Of a DNA stretch of 64,000 nucleotides, positions 25,964 through 34,250 are shown piece by piece; positions within the stretch are counted from its first letter, which is position 1, and every line of letters starts with the position of its first letter. A program made the position numbers and the translations under genes. This stretch comes from Bradyrhizobium jicamae (GTDB lineage: Bacteria; Pseudomonadota; Alphaproteobacteria; Rhizobiales; Xanthobacteraceae). Below the pieces are notes generated by a model. It was not told the origin of the DNA and ran no database searches. It was given only the letters and a program-made list of their open reading frames with translations. The stretch covers positions 1 to 64,000 of the forward strand of contig NZ_JAFCJX010000012.1 of NCBI RefSeq assembly GCF_018130695.1. The letters are read 5' to 3'.

Positions 25964-26434
25964 ATGACCGCTGCATCATCCATCACCATTCGCCCGGCGC
26001 GGCGCGAGGATCTCCCCATGATCGTCGGCATGCTGGCGGACGATCCGCTCGGGCGCACGCGTGAACGGATCGAGGATCCGTTGCCGGACAGCTACTACCG
26101 CGCTTTCGAGCGGGTGGAGCGCGACGAGAATCTGCAGCTTGTCGTCGCGGTGGATGCGGACGGCGCCGTCGTCGGCTGCCTGCAATTGGCGGTGCTGTCA
26201 GGCGTGAGCTCGCAAGGGGCGCCGCGCGGTCTGCTGGAGGATGTGCGGGTCGCAACGCATCTGCGCAGCCGCGGCATCGGAGAGGCGCTGGTGAACTGGG
26301 CCGTCGCGGAAGCGCGCGCGAAGGGCTGCCATCTGGTCGAGCTGCTGACGCATCATACGCGCGCCGATGCGCAGCGCTTTTACGAGCGGCTCGGCTTTGC
26401 GCGCAGCCATGTCGGCATGACGATTCGCTTCTGA
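25964..26434 (+). CDS. GNAT family N-acetyltransferase
   Basis: A 156-residue acetyltransferase: ITIRPARREDLPMIVGMLAD at the N-terminus, beta4 VRVATHLRSRGIGEALVNW with the pyrophosphate-binding loop, and the C-terminal HHTRADAQRFYERLGFARS. It resembles the aminoglycoside/small-amine type GNATs. It is close behind the GST gene and probably in the same transcript. The acceptor is not known. Confidence 0.87.
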   Translation: MTAASSITIRPARREDLPMIVGMLADDPLGRTRERIEDPLPDSYYRAFERVERDENLQLVVAVDADGAVVGCLQLAVLSGVSSQGAPRGLLEDVRVATHLRSRGIGEALVNWAVAEARAKGCHLVELLTHHTRADAQRFYERLGFARSHVGMTIRF

Positions 26435-26527
26435 CTTGCAGGCACCAAGTTGTGCGCCGGACGCGCCGATGCCTGCGGTAGTTCTCGCTCTTCTATTCGG
26501 TTAAGGACCGATAAACTACACCGGCCT

Positions 26528-26541
26528 CCGTAAATTTACGG
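26528..26541. promoter_or_regulatory. Perfect 14-bp palindrome, possible operator
   Basis: CCGTAAATTTACGG, flanked by CCGG on both sides, between the GNAT gene and the small gene at 26604. Symmetry and AT-rich centre fit a repressor site or a short hairpin. Confidence 0.4.
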
Positions 26542-26603
26542 GCCGGAACGTCTCCTGTATGTCAGCGTCTCCCATCGGGCGCAGGGCAGCTTGGGGATTT
26601 GGA

Positions 26604-26816
26604 ATGCCGGGTTATTCGATCGTGAGGATTGGCAACGAATACATTGTGCGGGCCGACGAAAAGAACCTCATGAAATTCTCGAGCCGCCGCAAGGCTGCCA
26701 AGCTGATCAGCGAAGCGGCCGAATTGCTGGATCAGCAGGCCGCGCTGGAATTGGCCGAAGCATTATCAAACAGCCGTGATGGGGACGGGGCCGAAGATCC
26801 CCCGCAAGTTTCTTGA
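26604..26816 (+). CDS. Small hypothetical protein (70 residues)
   Basis: MPGYSIVRIGNEYIVRADEK followed by a helix (SSRRKAAKLISEAAELLDQQ) and an acidic end. TTGGGG lies upstream of ATG 26604; an in-frame ATG at 26559 would add 15 residues without a good ribosome site. Mixed beta-strand and helix composition looks like a real small cytoplasmic protein, but no family is recognised. It stands between a palindrome and serC. Confidence 0.6.
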   Translation: MPGYSIVRIGNEYIVRADEKNLMKFSSRRKAAKLISEAAELLDQQAALELAEALSNSRDGDGAEDPPQVS

Positions 26817-26894
26817 CGATTCCACCCCTTTCCACTATCTCCGGCGGCGGGAAACCTCTCCCCACCGAGAGGCAGCTATCTGGAAGGGTAGATT

Positions 26895-28067
26895 ATGACT
26901 GCAGCGAAGCCCGCTTCGCGGCCTGATGTGCCGCATTTCTCCTCCGGCCCCTGCGCCAAGCGCCCCGGCTGGAACCCCCAAAATCTCAAGGACGCAGCCC
27001 TCGGGCGTTCGCATCGCGCGAAGGTCGGCAAGACCAAGCTCAAGCTCGCGATCGAACTGACGCGTGAAGTGCTTGAAGTGCCTGCCGATTACAAGATCGG
27101 CATTGTGCCTGCGTCGGACACCGGCGCGGTCGAGATGGCGCTGTGGTCGCTGCTCGGCGCACGGCCCGTCACCACCATCGCCTGGGAGTCCTTTGGCGAG
27201 GGCTGGGTCAGCGACATCGTCAAGGAATTGAAGCTCAAGGACGTCACCAAGCTGCACGCCGGCTATGGCGAGATTCCCGATCTTTCCAAGGTCGATCAGG
27301 CCTCCGACGTCGTCTTCACCTGGAACGGCACCACCTCGGGCGTGCGCGTGCCCGATGCCAACTGGATCAGCGCGACCCGCGAAGGCCTCACGATTTGCGA
27401 CGCGACCTCGGCCGCCTTCGCGCAGCCGCTCGACTTCGCAAAGCTCGATGTCGTGACCTTCTCCTGGCAGAAGGCGCTCGGCGGTGAAGCTGCGCACGGC
27501 ATGCTGATCCTGTCGCCGCGCGCCGTGGAGCGTTTGGAGACGTATAAGCCGGCCTGGCCGCTGCCAAAAATCTTCCGCCTCACCAAGGGCGGCAAGCTCA
27601 ACGCGGGCATCTTCGAGGGCGAGACCATCAACACGCCGTCGATGCTGTGCGTCGAGGACTATCTCGATGCGCTGAACTGGGCCAAGTCGATCGGCGGCCT
27701 CAAGGCGCTGATCGCGCGCGCCGACGCCAACACCAAGGTGATCGCCGACTGGAAGGCGAAGACGCCGTGGATCGACTTCCTGGCCAGCGATGCCGCGATC
27801 CGCTCCAACACCTCGGTGTGCCTGAAGTTCACCGATCCCGCGATCACCTCGCTTTCCGCCGACGCGCAGGCCGACTTCTCCAAGAAGCTCGTGGCGCTGG
27901 TCGAGAAGGAAGGCGCCGGTTACGACTTCGCGTATTACCGCGACGCGCCGGCGGGTCTGCGGATCTGGTGCGGCGCCACTGTCGAGGCCAAGGACGTCGA
28001 GCTGCTGACCAGGTGGATCGACTGGGCCTTCGCCGAGACCAAGGCAGCGTTGCCCAAGGCGGCCTAG
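26895..28067 (+). CDS. serC: Phosphoserine aminotransferase
   Basis: A 390-residue PLP-dependent enzyme making 3-phosphoserine from 3-phosphohydroxypyruvate in serine biosynthesis. The N-terminus PHFSSGPCAKRPGW, SDTGAVEMALWSLLG, FTWNGTTSGVRVPD and FSWQKALGGEAAHGML with the Schiff-base lysine are characteristic of the long SerC subtype of alphaproteobacteria. It precedes serA in the same direction with a repeat pair between, so the two form a serine biosynthesis unit. Confidence 0.95.
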   Translation: MTAAKPASRPDVPHFSSGPCAKRPGWNPQNLKDAALGRSHRAKVGKTKLKLAIELTREVLEVPADYKIGIVPASDTGAVEMALWSLLGARPVTTIAWESFGEGWVSDIVKELKLKDVTKLHAGYGEIPDLSKVDQASDVVFTWNGTTSGVRVPDANWISATREGLTICDATSAAFAQPLDFAKLDVVTFSWQKALGGEAAHGMLILSPRAVERLETYKPAWPLPKIFRLTKGGKLNAGIFEGETINTPSMLCVEDYLDALNWAKSIGGLKALIARADANTKVIADWKAKTPWIDFLASDAAIRSNTSVCLKFTDPAITSLSADAQADFSKKLVALVEKEGAGYDFAYYRDAPAGLRIWCGATVEAKDVELLTRWIDWAFAETKAALPKAA

Positions 28068-28075
28068 TGTTCTTT

Positions 28076-28230
28076 CACCTCGCCCCGCGCTTGCGGGGAG
28101 AGGTCGGATCGCTCCCGGCGATGCGAAGCATCGTCCGGTGCGATCCGGGTGAGGGGCCTCTTTCGGCTTGTTCCTCGCCCGTGGCTGCCCCTCACCCCAA
28201 CCCTCTCCCCGTAAGAACGGGGAGAGGGGG
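28076..28230. repeat. Inverted pair of family A repeats between serC and serA
   Basis: CGCCCCGCGCTTGCGGGGAGAGG with GGATCGC...GCGATCC ending GGGTGAGGGG (28080-28156), then CCCCTCACCCCAACCCTCTCCCCGT...ACGGGGAGAGGG (28188-28230) in reverse orientation. Confidence 0.85.
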
Positions 28231-28310
28231 AAGAAACAGCTCCGAGACTTCACCCATTCCGGCCTCGATGGCCGATCCTTCCCCGTGAGGAAGGCAGAGG
28301 AATCATCCCG

Positions 28311-29900
28311 ATGTCCAAACCCAAAGTTCTCATTTCCGACGCGCTGTCTCCCGCCGCCGTGCAGATCTTCAAGGATCGCGGCGTCGAGGTCGACTTCCAG
28401 CCCAACCTCGGCAAGGACAAGGACAAGCTCGCCGAGATCATCGGCAATTATGATGGCCTGGCGATCCGCTCGGCCACCAAGGCGACCGCAAAGATCATCG
28501 ACAAGGCCAAGAACCTCAAGGTGATCGGCCGCGCCGGCATCGGCGTCGACAATGTCGAGATTCCTGCCGCGACCGCCAAGGGCATCATCGTGATGAACAC
28601 GCCGTTCGGCAATTCGATCACGACCGCCGAGCACGCCATCACCATGATGCTGGCGCTGGCCCGCGAGATCCCGCAGGCCGACGCCTCGACCCAGGCCGGC
28701 AAGTGGGAGAAGAACCGCTTCATGGGCGTCGAGATCACGGCGAAAACGCTCGGCGTGGTCGGCTGCGGCAATATCGGCTCGATCGTCTGCGACCGCGCGC
28801 TCGGCCTGCGCATGAAGGTGATCGCGTTCGATCCGTTCCTGTCGCCGGAGCGCGCCAAGGACATCGGCGTCGAGAAGGTTGAGCTCGACGAGCTGTTCAA
28901 GCGCGCCGATTTCATCACGCTGCATACGCCGCTGACCGAGAAGACGCGCAACATCATCGACGCGGCGGCGATCGCCAAGATGAAGAAGGGCGTCCGTATC
29001 GTGAACTGCGCCCGCGGCGGCCTGGTCGACGAGCAGGCGCTGGTCGACGCGCTCAATTCCAAGCATGTCGCGGGCGCCGCCTTCGACGTGTTCTCCGAGG
29101 AGCCCGCGACCTCGAACGTGCTGTTCGGCCATCCCAACGTGATCTGCACCCCGCATCTCGGCGCCTCCACCACGGAAGCGCAGGAGAACGTCGCGCTGCA
29201 GGTCGCCGAGCAGATGTCGGACTATCTGCTCACCGGCGCGATCTCGAACGCGGTGAACTTCCCCTCGATCACGGCGGAGGAAGCGCCGAAGCTGAGGCCG
29301 TTCATCGAGCTCGCCGAGAAGCTCGGCTCGTTCGCGGGCCAGCTCACCGAGAGCGGCATCGTCAAGACCGAGATCACCTATGAGGGCCATGTCGCCAAGA
29401 TGAAGATCAAGGCGATCACCTCGGCGGTGCTGTCCGGCCTGCTGCGGCCGATGCTGGGCGAGGTCAACGTCGTCTCCGCGCCCGTCGTCGCCAAGGAGCG
29501 CGGCATGGTGGTGGACGAGGTGACGCGCGCGGCGCAGAGCGACTATGAGAGCCTGATCACCGTGACCGTCACCACCGAGCGGCAGGAGCGTTCGGTGTCG
29601 GGCACCGTCTATCACGACGGCAAGCCGCGCCTGGTCGACATCAAGGGCATCCGCGTCGACGCCGAGTTCGGCAAGTCGATGATCTATGTGACCAACGAGG
29701 ACAAGCCGGGCTTCATCGGCGCGTTCGCGAGCCTGCTCGGCGATGCCAGGATCAACATCGCGACCTTCCATCTCGGCCGCGTCAAGCAGGGCGGCGACGC
29801 CATCGCGCTGGTCGAGATCGACGGCGCGGTGCCGGCGGAGCTGCTGGGCAAGGTGCAGGCGCTGCCGCAGGTCAAGCAGGCCAAGGCGCTCACTTTCTGA
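28311..29900 (+). CDS. serA: D-3-phosphoglycerate dehydrogenase
   Basis: A 529-residue NAD-dependent enzyme catalysing the first step of serine synthesis, oxidation of 3-phosphoglycerate. The nucleotide-binding motif GVVGCGNIGSIVCDRAL, the substrate Arg in NCARGGLVDE, the catalytic Glu/His pair with CTPHLGASTTEAQ, and a C-terminal extension with an intervening ASB domain and ACT domain (MIYVTNEDKPGFIGAFASLL) define the long, serine-regulated form. Feedback inhibition by serine through the ACT domain is expected from the family. A terminator follows. Confidence 0.96.
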   Translation: MSKPKVLISDALSPAAVQIFKDRGVEVDFQPNLGKDKDKLAEIIGNYDGLAIRSATKATAKIIDKAKNLKVIGRAGIGVDNVEIPAATAKGIIVMNTPFGNSITTAEHAITMMLALAREIPQADASTQAGKWEKNRFMGVEITAKTLGVVGCGNIGSIVCDRALGLRMKVIAFDPFLSPERAKDIGVEKVELDELFKRADFITLHTPLTEKTRNIIDAAAIAKMKKGVRIVNCARGGLVDEQALVDALNSKHVAGAAFDVFSEEPATSNVLFGHPNVICTPHLGASTTEAQENVALQVAEQMSDYLLTGAISNAVNFPSITAEEAPKLRPFIELAEKLGSFAGQLTESGIVKTEITYEGHVAKMKIKAITSAVLSGLLRPMLGEVNVVSAPVVAKERGMVVDEVTRAAQSDYESLITVTVTTERQERSVSGTVYHDGKPRLVDIKGIRVDAEFGKSMIYVTNEDKPGFIGAFASLLGDARINIATFHLGRVKQGGDAIALVEIDGAVPAELLGKVQALPQVKQAKALTF

Positions 29901-29974
29901 AGGCGCTGACGTTTCAAACGTTGTTTGAACGAAAATACCGGCCCATCGCACGCATATTCCGATGTGCGGAACAG

Positions 29975-30012
29975 AACGCCGTCTCCGGTCCCCGGAGGCG
30001 GCGTTTGTGTTT
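29975..30012 (+). terminator. Terminator after serA
   Basis: AACGCCGTCTCCGG-TCC-CCGGAGGCGGCGTTTGTGTTTG: a stem of about 12 pairs followed by a T-rich stretch. Confidence 0.8.
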
Positions 30013-30116
30013 GTGCGGCTGCCGGTATTGCTGTTGCGGCCAGCAAAATGAGTGTACCAATGAGGCAAGAGGCGCCACCATCCGGCGATCTGACAGGGAG
30101 AAGAGGGAGAAAAACA

Positions 30117-31286
30117 ATGCGTGAAGCCGTCATCGTTTCCTATGCGCGCACCGGCCTGGCGAAGTCCGGCCGCGGCGGGTTCAACATTACCCCGCCGATG
30201 TCGCTCGCCGCGCACGCCATCCATCATGCGGTCGATCGCGCCGGCGTTGCGAAGGACTATGTCGAGGATTGCTATCTCGGCAATTGCGCGCACGGCGCAC
30301 CGAATATCGGCCGCCAGGCTGCGCTGCTTGCGGGCCTGCCGAAGTCGACCGCCGGCGTTTCGGTGAACCGCTTCTGCTCGTCGGGCCTGCAGACCATCGC
30401 GATGGCCGCCAACAGCATTCGTTCCGACGGTTCCGACTGCATCGTCGCCGGCGGCGTCGAGAGCATCTCGATTCCCGGCGGCGGCACGCCGAAGGAATCG
30501 ATCGATCCGGATCTGCTCAAGACTGCGCCCGACATCTTCATGGCGATGATCGACACCGCCGACATCGTCGCCGAGCGCTACAAGCTCAGCCGCGAATACC
30601 AGGACGAGTATTCGCTGGAGTCGCAGCGCCGCATGGCGGCCGCCCAGCAGGCCAACAAGTTCAAGGACGAGATCGTCCCGATGAAGACCAGGATGAAGGT
30701 GGTCGACAAGGCGACCAAGGCCGAGTCGATCGTCGACTACGTCGTCGACCGCGACGAATGCAACCGTCCCGAGACGACGCTGGAAGGATTGGCAAAACTC
30801 GAGCCGGTGAAGGGCCCGGGCAAGTACGTCACCGCCGGCAATGCCAGCCAGCTCTCCGACGGCGCGGCCGCGGTGGTGTTGATGGAAGCCAAGGATGCCG
30901 AGAAGCGCGGTCTCAATCCGATGGGCCGCTTCGTCGCCTGGGCCTCCGCCGGCTGCGAGCCCGACGAGATGGGCATCGGCCCGATCTTCGCCGTGCCGAA
31001 GCTCCTGAAGCGTCACGGCCTGAAGATCGACGACATCGATCTCTGGGAGCTCAACGAGGCCTTTGCCAGCCAGTGCCTCTATTCGCGCGACAAGCTCGGC
31101 ATCGATCCCGAGAAGTACAACGTCAACGGCGGCTCGATCGCGATCGGCCATCCCTTCGGCATGACCGGCGCGCGTCTCACCGGCCACCTGCTGCAGGAAG
31201 GCCATCGCCGCAAGGCCAAGTGGGGCGTCGTCACGATGTGCATCGGCGGCGGCCAGGGCGGCGCGGGCCTGTTCGAGATCTACTGA
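30117..31286 (+). CDS. Acetyl-CoA acyltransferase (thiolase)
   Basis: A 389-residue thiolase that either condenses two acetyl-CoA or cleaves 3-oxoacyl-CoA. Catalytic features: nucleophilic Cys in VNRFCSSGLQTIAM near residue 89, the conserved His in GGSIAIGHPFGMTGARL and the second Cys in MCIGGGQGGAGLFE. N-terminus REAVIVSYARTGLAKSGRG is typical of the FadA-like branch rather than PhaA. No fadB or phaB is adjacent. AGGGAGA precedes ATG 30117. The terminator at 31319 follows. Confidence 0.92.
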   Translation: MREAVIVSYARTGLAKSGRGGFNITPPMSLAAHAIHHAVDRAGVAKDYVEDCYLGNCAHGAPNIGRQAALLAGLPKSTAGVSVNRFCSSGLQTIAMAANSIRSDGSDCIVAGGVESISIPGGGTPKESIDPDLLKTAPDIFMAMIDTADIVAERYKLSREYQDEYSLESQRRMAAAQQANKFKDEIVPMKTRMKVVDKATKAESIVDYVVDRDECNRPETTLEGLAKLEPVKGPGKYVTAGNASQLSDGAAAVVLMEAKDAEKRGLNPMGRFVAWASAGCEPDEMGIGPIFAVPKLLKRHGLKIDDIDLWELNEAFASQCLYSRDKLGIDPEKYNVNGGSIAIGHPFGMTGARLTGHLLQEGHRRKAKWGVVTMCIGGGQGGAGLFEIY

Positions 31287-31318
31287 GCGAGCAGATCGGC
31301 TGATTGCGAGACCGACAG

Positions 31319-31347
31319 CACGGCGCCCCAGGGCGCCGTGTTTTTTT
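31319..31347 (+). terminator. Strong rho-independent terminator
   Basis: CACGGCGCC-CCAG-GGCGCCGTG followed by seven T, 32 bases after the thiolase stop. Confidence 0.93.
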
Positions 31348-31628
31348 GTGCCGTGTCCTCTCAGTCGTCATTGCGAGAAGCGAAGCGACGAAGCAATCCA
31401 TGCAGCCGCGTATGCGGAGCGGTGGATTGCTTCGCTTCGCTCGCAATGACGGTGGTGGGGCCGCCGCTCCGCCCCACGGCAGCCGCGACGCCGCCATTGA
31501 CGCGCCCCACGGAAACCCCAATCGAACCGGTTCCTTCCTCGCCGCGTCCAAGCACGAGGAGTGGTGCGACCTTTGCCGGTCGTGCCCGAATGTCCCCGCG
31601 TGACGCGGCGTTTTTTCGGAGGAATCCC
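31348..31628. other. Intergenic stretch with a family B repeat
   Basis: The region downstream of the thiolase terminator. 31368-31449 holds the family B palindrome (CATTGCGAGAAGCGAAGCGACGAAGCAATCCA...TGGATTGCTTCGCTTCGCTCGCAATGAC). The remaining 180 bases probably hold the promoter of the DUF4139 gene; no gene is seen. Confidence 0.75.
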
Positions 31629-33302
31629 ATGCGATTGATTGCGAATTGTCTTGTTACCACCAGCCTGGTCCTGGTCACTGCGCTTGCTTCCGCGCCGCTG
31701 TACGCGGCCGAACTCGACGCGGCGTCCAATGTCGATGCCGTCACCGTCTATCCCGATGGCGCCAGCGTCACGCGCGTGATCACGCTCGACCTGCCGTCCG
31801 GCGACAACACGCTGGTCGCAAAGGATTTCCCGCTGTCGCTCGATCCGTCCTCGCTGCGGGTGGAGGGCGAGGCGGGCACGAAAATCACGATCGGTGCGAT
31901 CGACGCAAGGACGCCACGGCCCGTCGCGGAGGTCAACCAGCCCGAGATCGAGAAGCGGATCGAGGCGCTGAAGGACGAGCGTGCCGATCTGCAAGGCATC
32001 ATCACCGCGGCCGAGGCACGCAAGAAGTTCGTGACGCGGTTTGCCGACAATCTCCCGGTCGGCCTCGGCGAGAAAGGCGAAGCGCGCCCGGTCGGCGAAT
32101 GGCGCACGGCGTTCTCGACCGTCGCCGATGAACTCGCGACCGCCAACAGCACCATTCGCGACGCCGAGCGCAAGCAGCGCGGCATCGACCGCGAGATCGC
32201 GCGGCTCGACGCCGATCGCACCACCAAGCCGCCGAGCAAGCTCGAGGTCCGCATCGATGTCGCCTCGGCCGCCGCAACCAAGGCGACGTTGCGCGTCACC
32301 TATGCGGTGCGCAACGCGCGCTGGACGCCGCTCTATGACGCACGCCTCGATACCGGCGCCAGGGATCGCAAGCCCGCGATCGAGTTGGTGCGCCGCGCGG
32401 AGATCACGCAGGCGACCGGCGAGGACTGGTCGAACGTCACGCTCGGCGTCTCCACCGTCCGCGTCGCGCGTGGCGGAAGTGCGCCGGAGCTCAATTCGCT
32501 GGTCGTGCAATATCCGCAGGTGCCGCGGCCGATGGCGGCGGGAAGGGCGATGGATCTGGCTCGGACCGCATCGCCTTCCACGCTTCCGGAGCCGATGGCG
32601 CCGGCTTCCGAAGCCTTCGATAAAAAGGAGCGTGCCGACGAGCGGCAGGCGACCGCCGAGATCGGTGCGTTCCAGGCCACCTTCAAAATCCCCGGCCGCG
32701 TCAGCGTCGGCGCCAATGAGGGCGCCAAAAGCGTGCGCATCGCCTCCACCAACATCGTGCCCGACCTGATGATCCGCTCCGCGCCGGTGATCGACCCGGC
32801 CGCCTTCCTCGAAGCAAGCTTCGTCCAGACCGACGATACGACGTTGCTGCCGGGCAAGATGTCGATCTACCGCGACGGCATCTTCGTCGGTCGCGGCAAG
32901 ATGACGGCCACCGCCAAGGACGACACGGTTCGGATCGGCTTCGGCGCCGACGACAAGGTCAGGATCGAGCGCAACGTGGTCAAGCGCAACGAGGGTTCAG
33001 CGGGGCTGATCGTGACGACCTCAAAGACCGACGAGCGCGCCTTCAAGACCATTGTGCGCAACGGCCACGACTTCCCGATCAAGGTCGCGATCACGGATCA
33101 GCTGCCGGTCAGTGAGACCGACGACATCGTGGTCGAGCTGCTGCCCTCGTCGACACCGGCGACCACCACCAACCTCCGCGACAAGCGCGGCGTGCTGGAA
33201 TGGGCGTTCGAGGCCAAGGCCGGGGAAGTCCGAGACATCAACTTCGCCTGGCGCATGCGCTGGCCGAAGGACAAGGGCGTCGTCATGGTGCCGGCGGGGT
33301 AG
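31629..33302 (+). CDS. DUF4139 / MuiA-like secreted protein
   Basis: A 557-residue exported protein. Signal peptide to YAAE, then an N-terminal DUF4140-type domain (VDAVTVYPDGASVTRVITLDL), a coiled-coil segment rich in Glu/Arg (about residues 85-190, KRIEALKDERADLQ and AERKQRGIDREIARLDADR), then DUF4139 (LRVTYAVRNARWTPLYDARL, GEDWSNVTLGVSTVR, and the C-terminal NGHDFPIKVAITDQLPVSET, LEWAFEAKAGE). This matches the mucoidy-inhibitor MuiA family, whose biochemical role is unknown. GGAGGAA lies before the ATG. Periplasmic or outer-surface location is likely. Confidence 0.85.
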   Translation: MRLIANCLVTTSLVLVTALASAPLYAAELDAASNVDAVTVYPDGASVTRVITLDLPSGDNTLVAKDFPLSLDPSSLRVEGEAGTKITIGAIDARTPRPVAEVNQPEIEKRIEALKDERADLQGIITAAEARKKFVTRFADNLPVGLGEKGEARPVGEWRTAFSTVADELATANSTIRDAERKQRGIDREIARLDADRTTKPPSKLEVRIDVASAAATKATLRVTYAVRNARWTPLYDARLDTGARDRKPAIELVRRAEITQATGEDWSNVTLGVSTVRVARGGSAPELNSLVVQYPQVPRPMAAGRAMDLARTASPSTLPEPMAPASEAFDKKERADERQATAEIGAFQATFKIPGRVSVGANEGAKSVRIASTNIVPDLMIRSAPVIDPAAFLEASFVQTDDTTLLPGKMSIYRDGIFVGRGKMTATAKDDTVRIGFGADDKVRIERNVVKRNEGSAGLIVTTSKTDERAFKTIVRNGHDFPIKVAITDQLPVSETDDIVVELLPSSTPATTTNLRDKRGVLEWAFEAKAGEVRDINFAWRMRWPKDKGVVMVPAG

Positions 33303-33327
33303 AGAGTCAGCTCGCGCCATACGTTCA

Positions 33328-33452
33328 GTGTCATCCCCTGCTTTATGCGTGGGATCCCAGTATGCCGCGGCTTATCGGGTTGAGCTCAGGCGTCTCTGGA
33401 ATACTGGGTCGCCCGGTCCATGTGCGCAATCGCGCACAGGCCGGGCGATGAC
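33328..33452. repeat. Dispersed palindromic repeat, family D
   Basis: GTCATCCCCTGCTTTATGCGTGGGATCCCAGTAT...ATACTGGGTCGCCCGGTCCATGTGCGCAATCGCGCACAGGCCGGGCGATGAC. Several nested hairpins. The repeat overlaps the 3' end of hmuV. Confidence 0.75.
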
Positions 33453-34250
33453 ACTTTGTTGTGTTACCGGCCGCATCGTCTGCGGCAGCAGAAACGGCAC
33501 GCCGTCGGCGGTTCGGTCGATCGCCACATCCACCTCGAAGATGTGGCGGATAGTGTCCTCGGTCATCGCGGTGGCGCGGTCGCCGTCGATGGCGAGGCGT
33601 CCCCGATGCAGCAGCAGGATGCGGTCGGCGAAGCGCATGGCGAGGTTGAGGTCGTGCAGGATCGCGATCACGGCGGTGCCGGCTTGCGCACGGCGCCTGG
33701 CGGTCTCGACCAGGTCGATCTGGTGGCGCAGATCGAGGCTCGAGGTCGGCTCGTCCAGCAGCAGCAAGCCCGGGCCGTGCCGCGCCTCGCCGCAGGCAAG
33801 CTGCACCAGCACGCGGGCGAAATGCGCGCGTTGCTGCTCGCCGCCGGACAGCGTGGGAAGTTGCCGGGCGCTGAACTGCGCCAGCCCGACCTCGTGGAGC
33901 GCCGCCTCGATCAGTCTACGGGCCGTAGCGCGCGGGCTGTCGCCGGCGCCCATCGCGACGATCTCCTCCACCGTGAACGGGAACGTGACGTTGACATGCT
34001 GCGACAGCATCGCGCGATGTTGCGCCAGCTCGCGCGGCGGGTAGACATGGAGGTCGCGCTGCCTCAGCTTGATGGCGCCGCGTGAGGGGCGGAGGTCGCC
34101 GGAGAGCATGCGCAGCAATGTCGACTTGCCGGCGCCGTTGGGGCCGACGATTGCGATCATCTCGCCCGCCTGCACGCGCAAGCTCACGGCATCGACCAGC
34201 GTGGCGCCGCCGATGGTCATCGAGACCGATTGCGCCTCCAGAAGCGTCAT
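33372..34250 (-). CDS. hmuV: Heme ABC transporter ATP-binding protein
   Basis: The 292-residue ATPase that drives heme import through HmuU. Walker A GPNGAGKST (near residue 40), Q-loop region, signature LSGGEQQRAHFARVL, Walker B LLLLDEPTSSLD and the switch His in ILHDLNLAMRFADR are intact. ATG 34250 overlaps the hmuU stop by four bases (ATGA). The family end is expected near VPFLLPQT; about 35 extra residues follow, read through the family D repeat, so the stop in use is inside repeated DNA. This tail is unlikely to matter for ATP hydrolysis. Confidence 0.93.
   Translation of the reverse strand: MTLLEAQSVSMTIGGATLVDAVSLRVQAGEMIAIVGPNGAGKSTLLRMLSGDLRPSRGAIKLRQRDLHVYPPRELAQHRAMLSQHVNVTFPFTVEEIVAMGAGDSPRATARRLIEAALHEVGLAQFSARQLPTLSGGEQQRAHFARVLVQLACGEARHGPGLLLLDEPTSSLDLRHQIDLVETARRRAQAGTAVIAILHDLNLAMRFADRILLLHRGRLAIDGDRATAMTEDTIRHIFEVDVAIDRTADGVPFLLPQTMRPVTQQSVIARPVRDCAHGPGDPVFQRRLSSTR

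Noticed and set aside
26835..31205. A 1456-codon open frame on the minus strand
   Set aside because: It is antisense to serC, serA and the thiolase, has the Arg/Gly/His/Asp-rich composition typical of high-GC shadow frames, and shows no recognisable domain.
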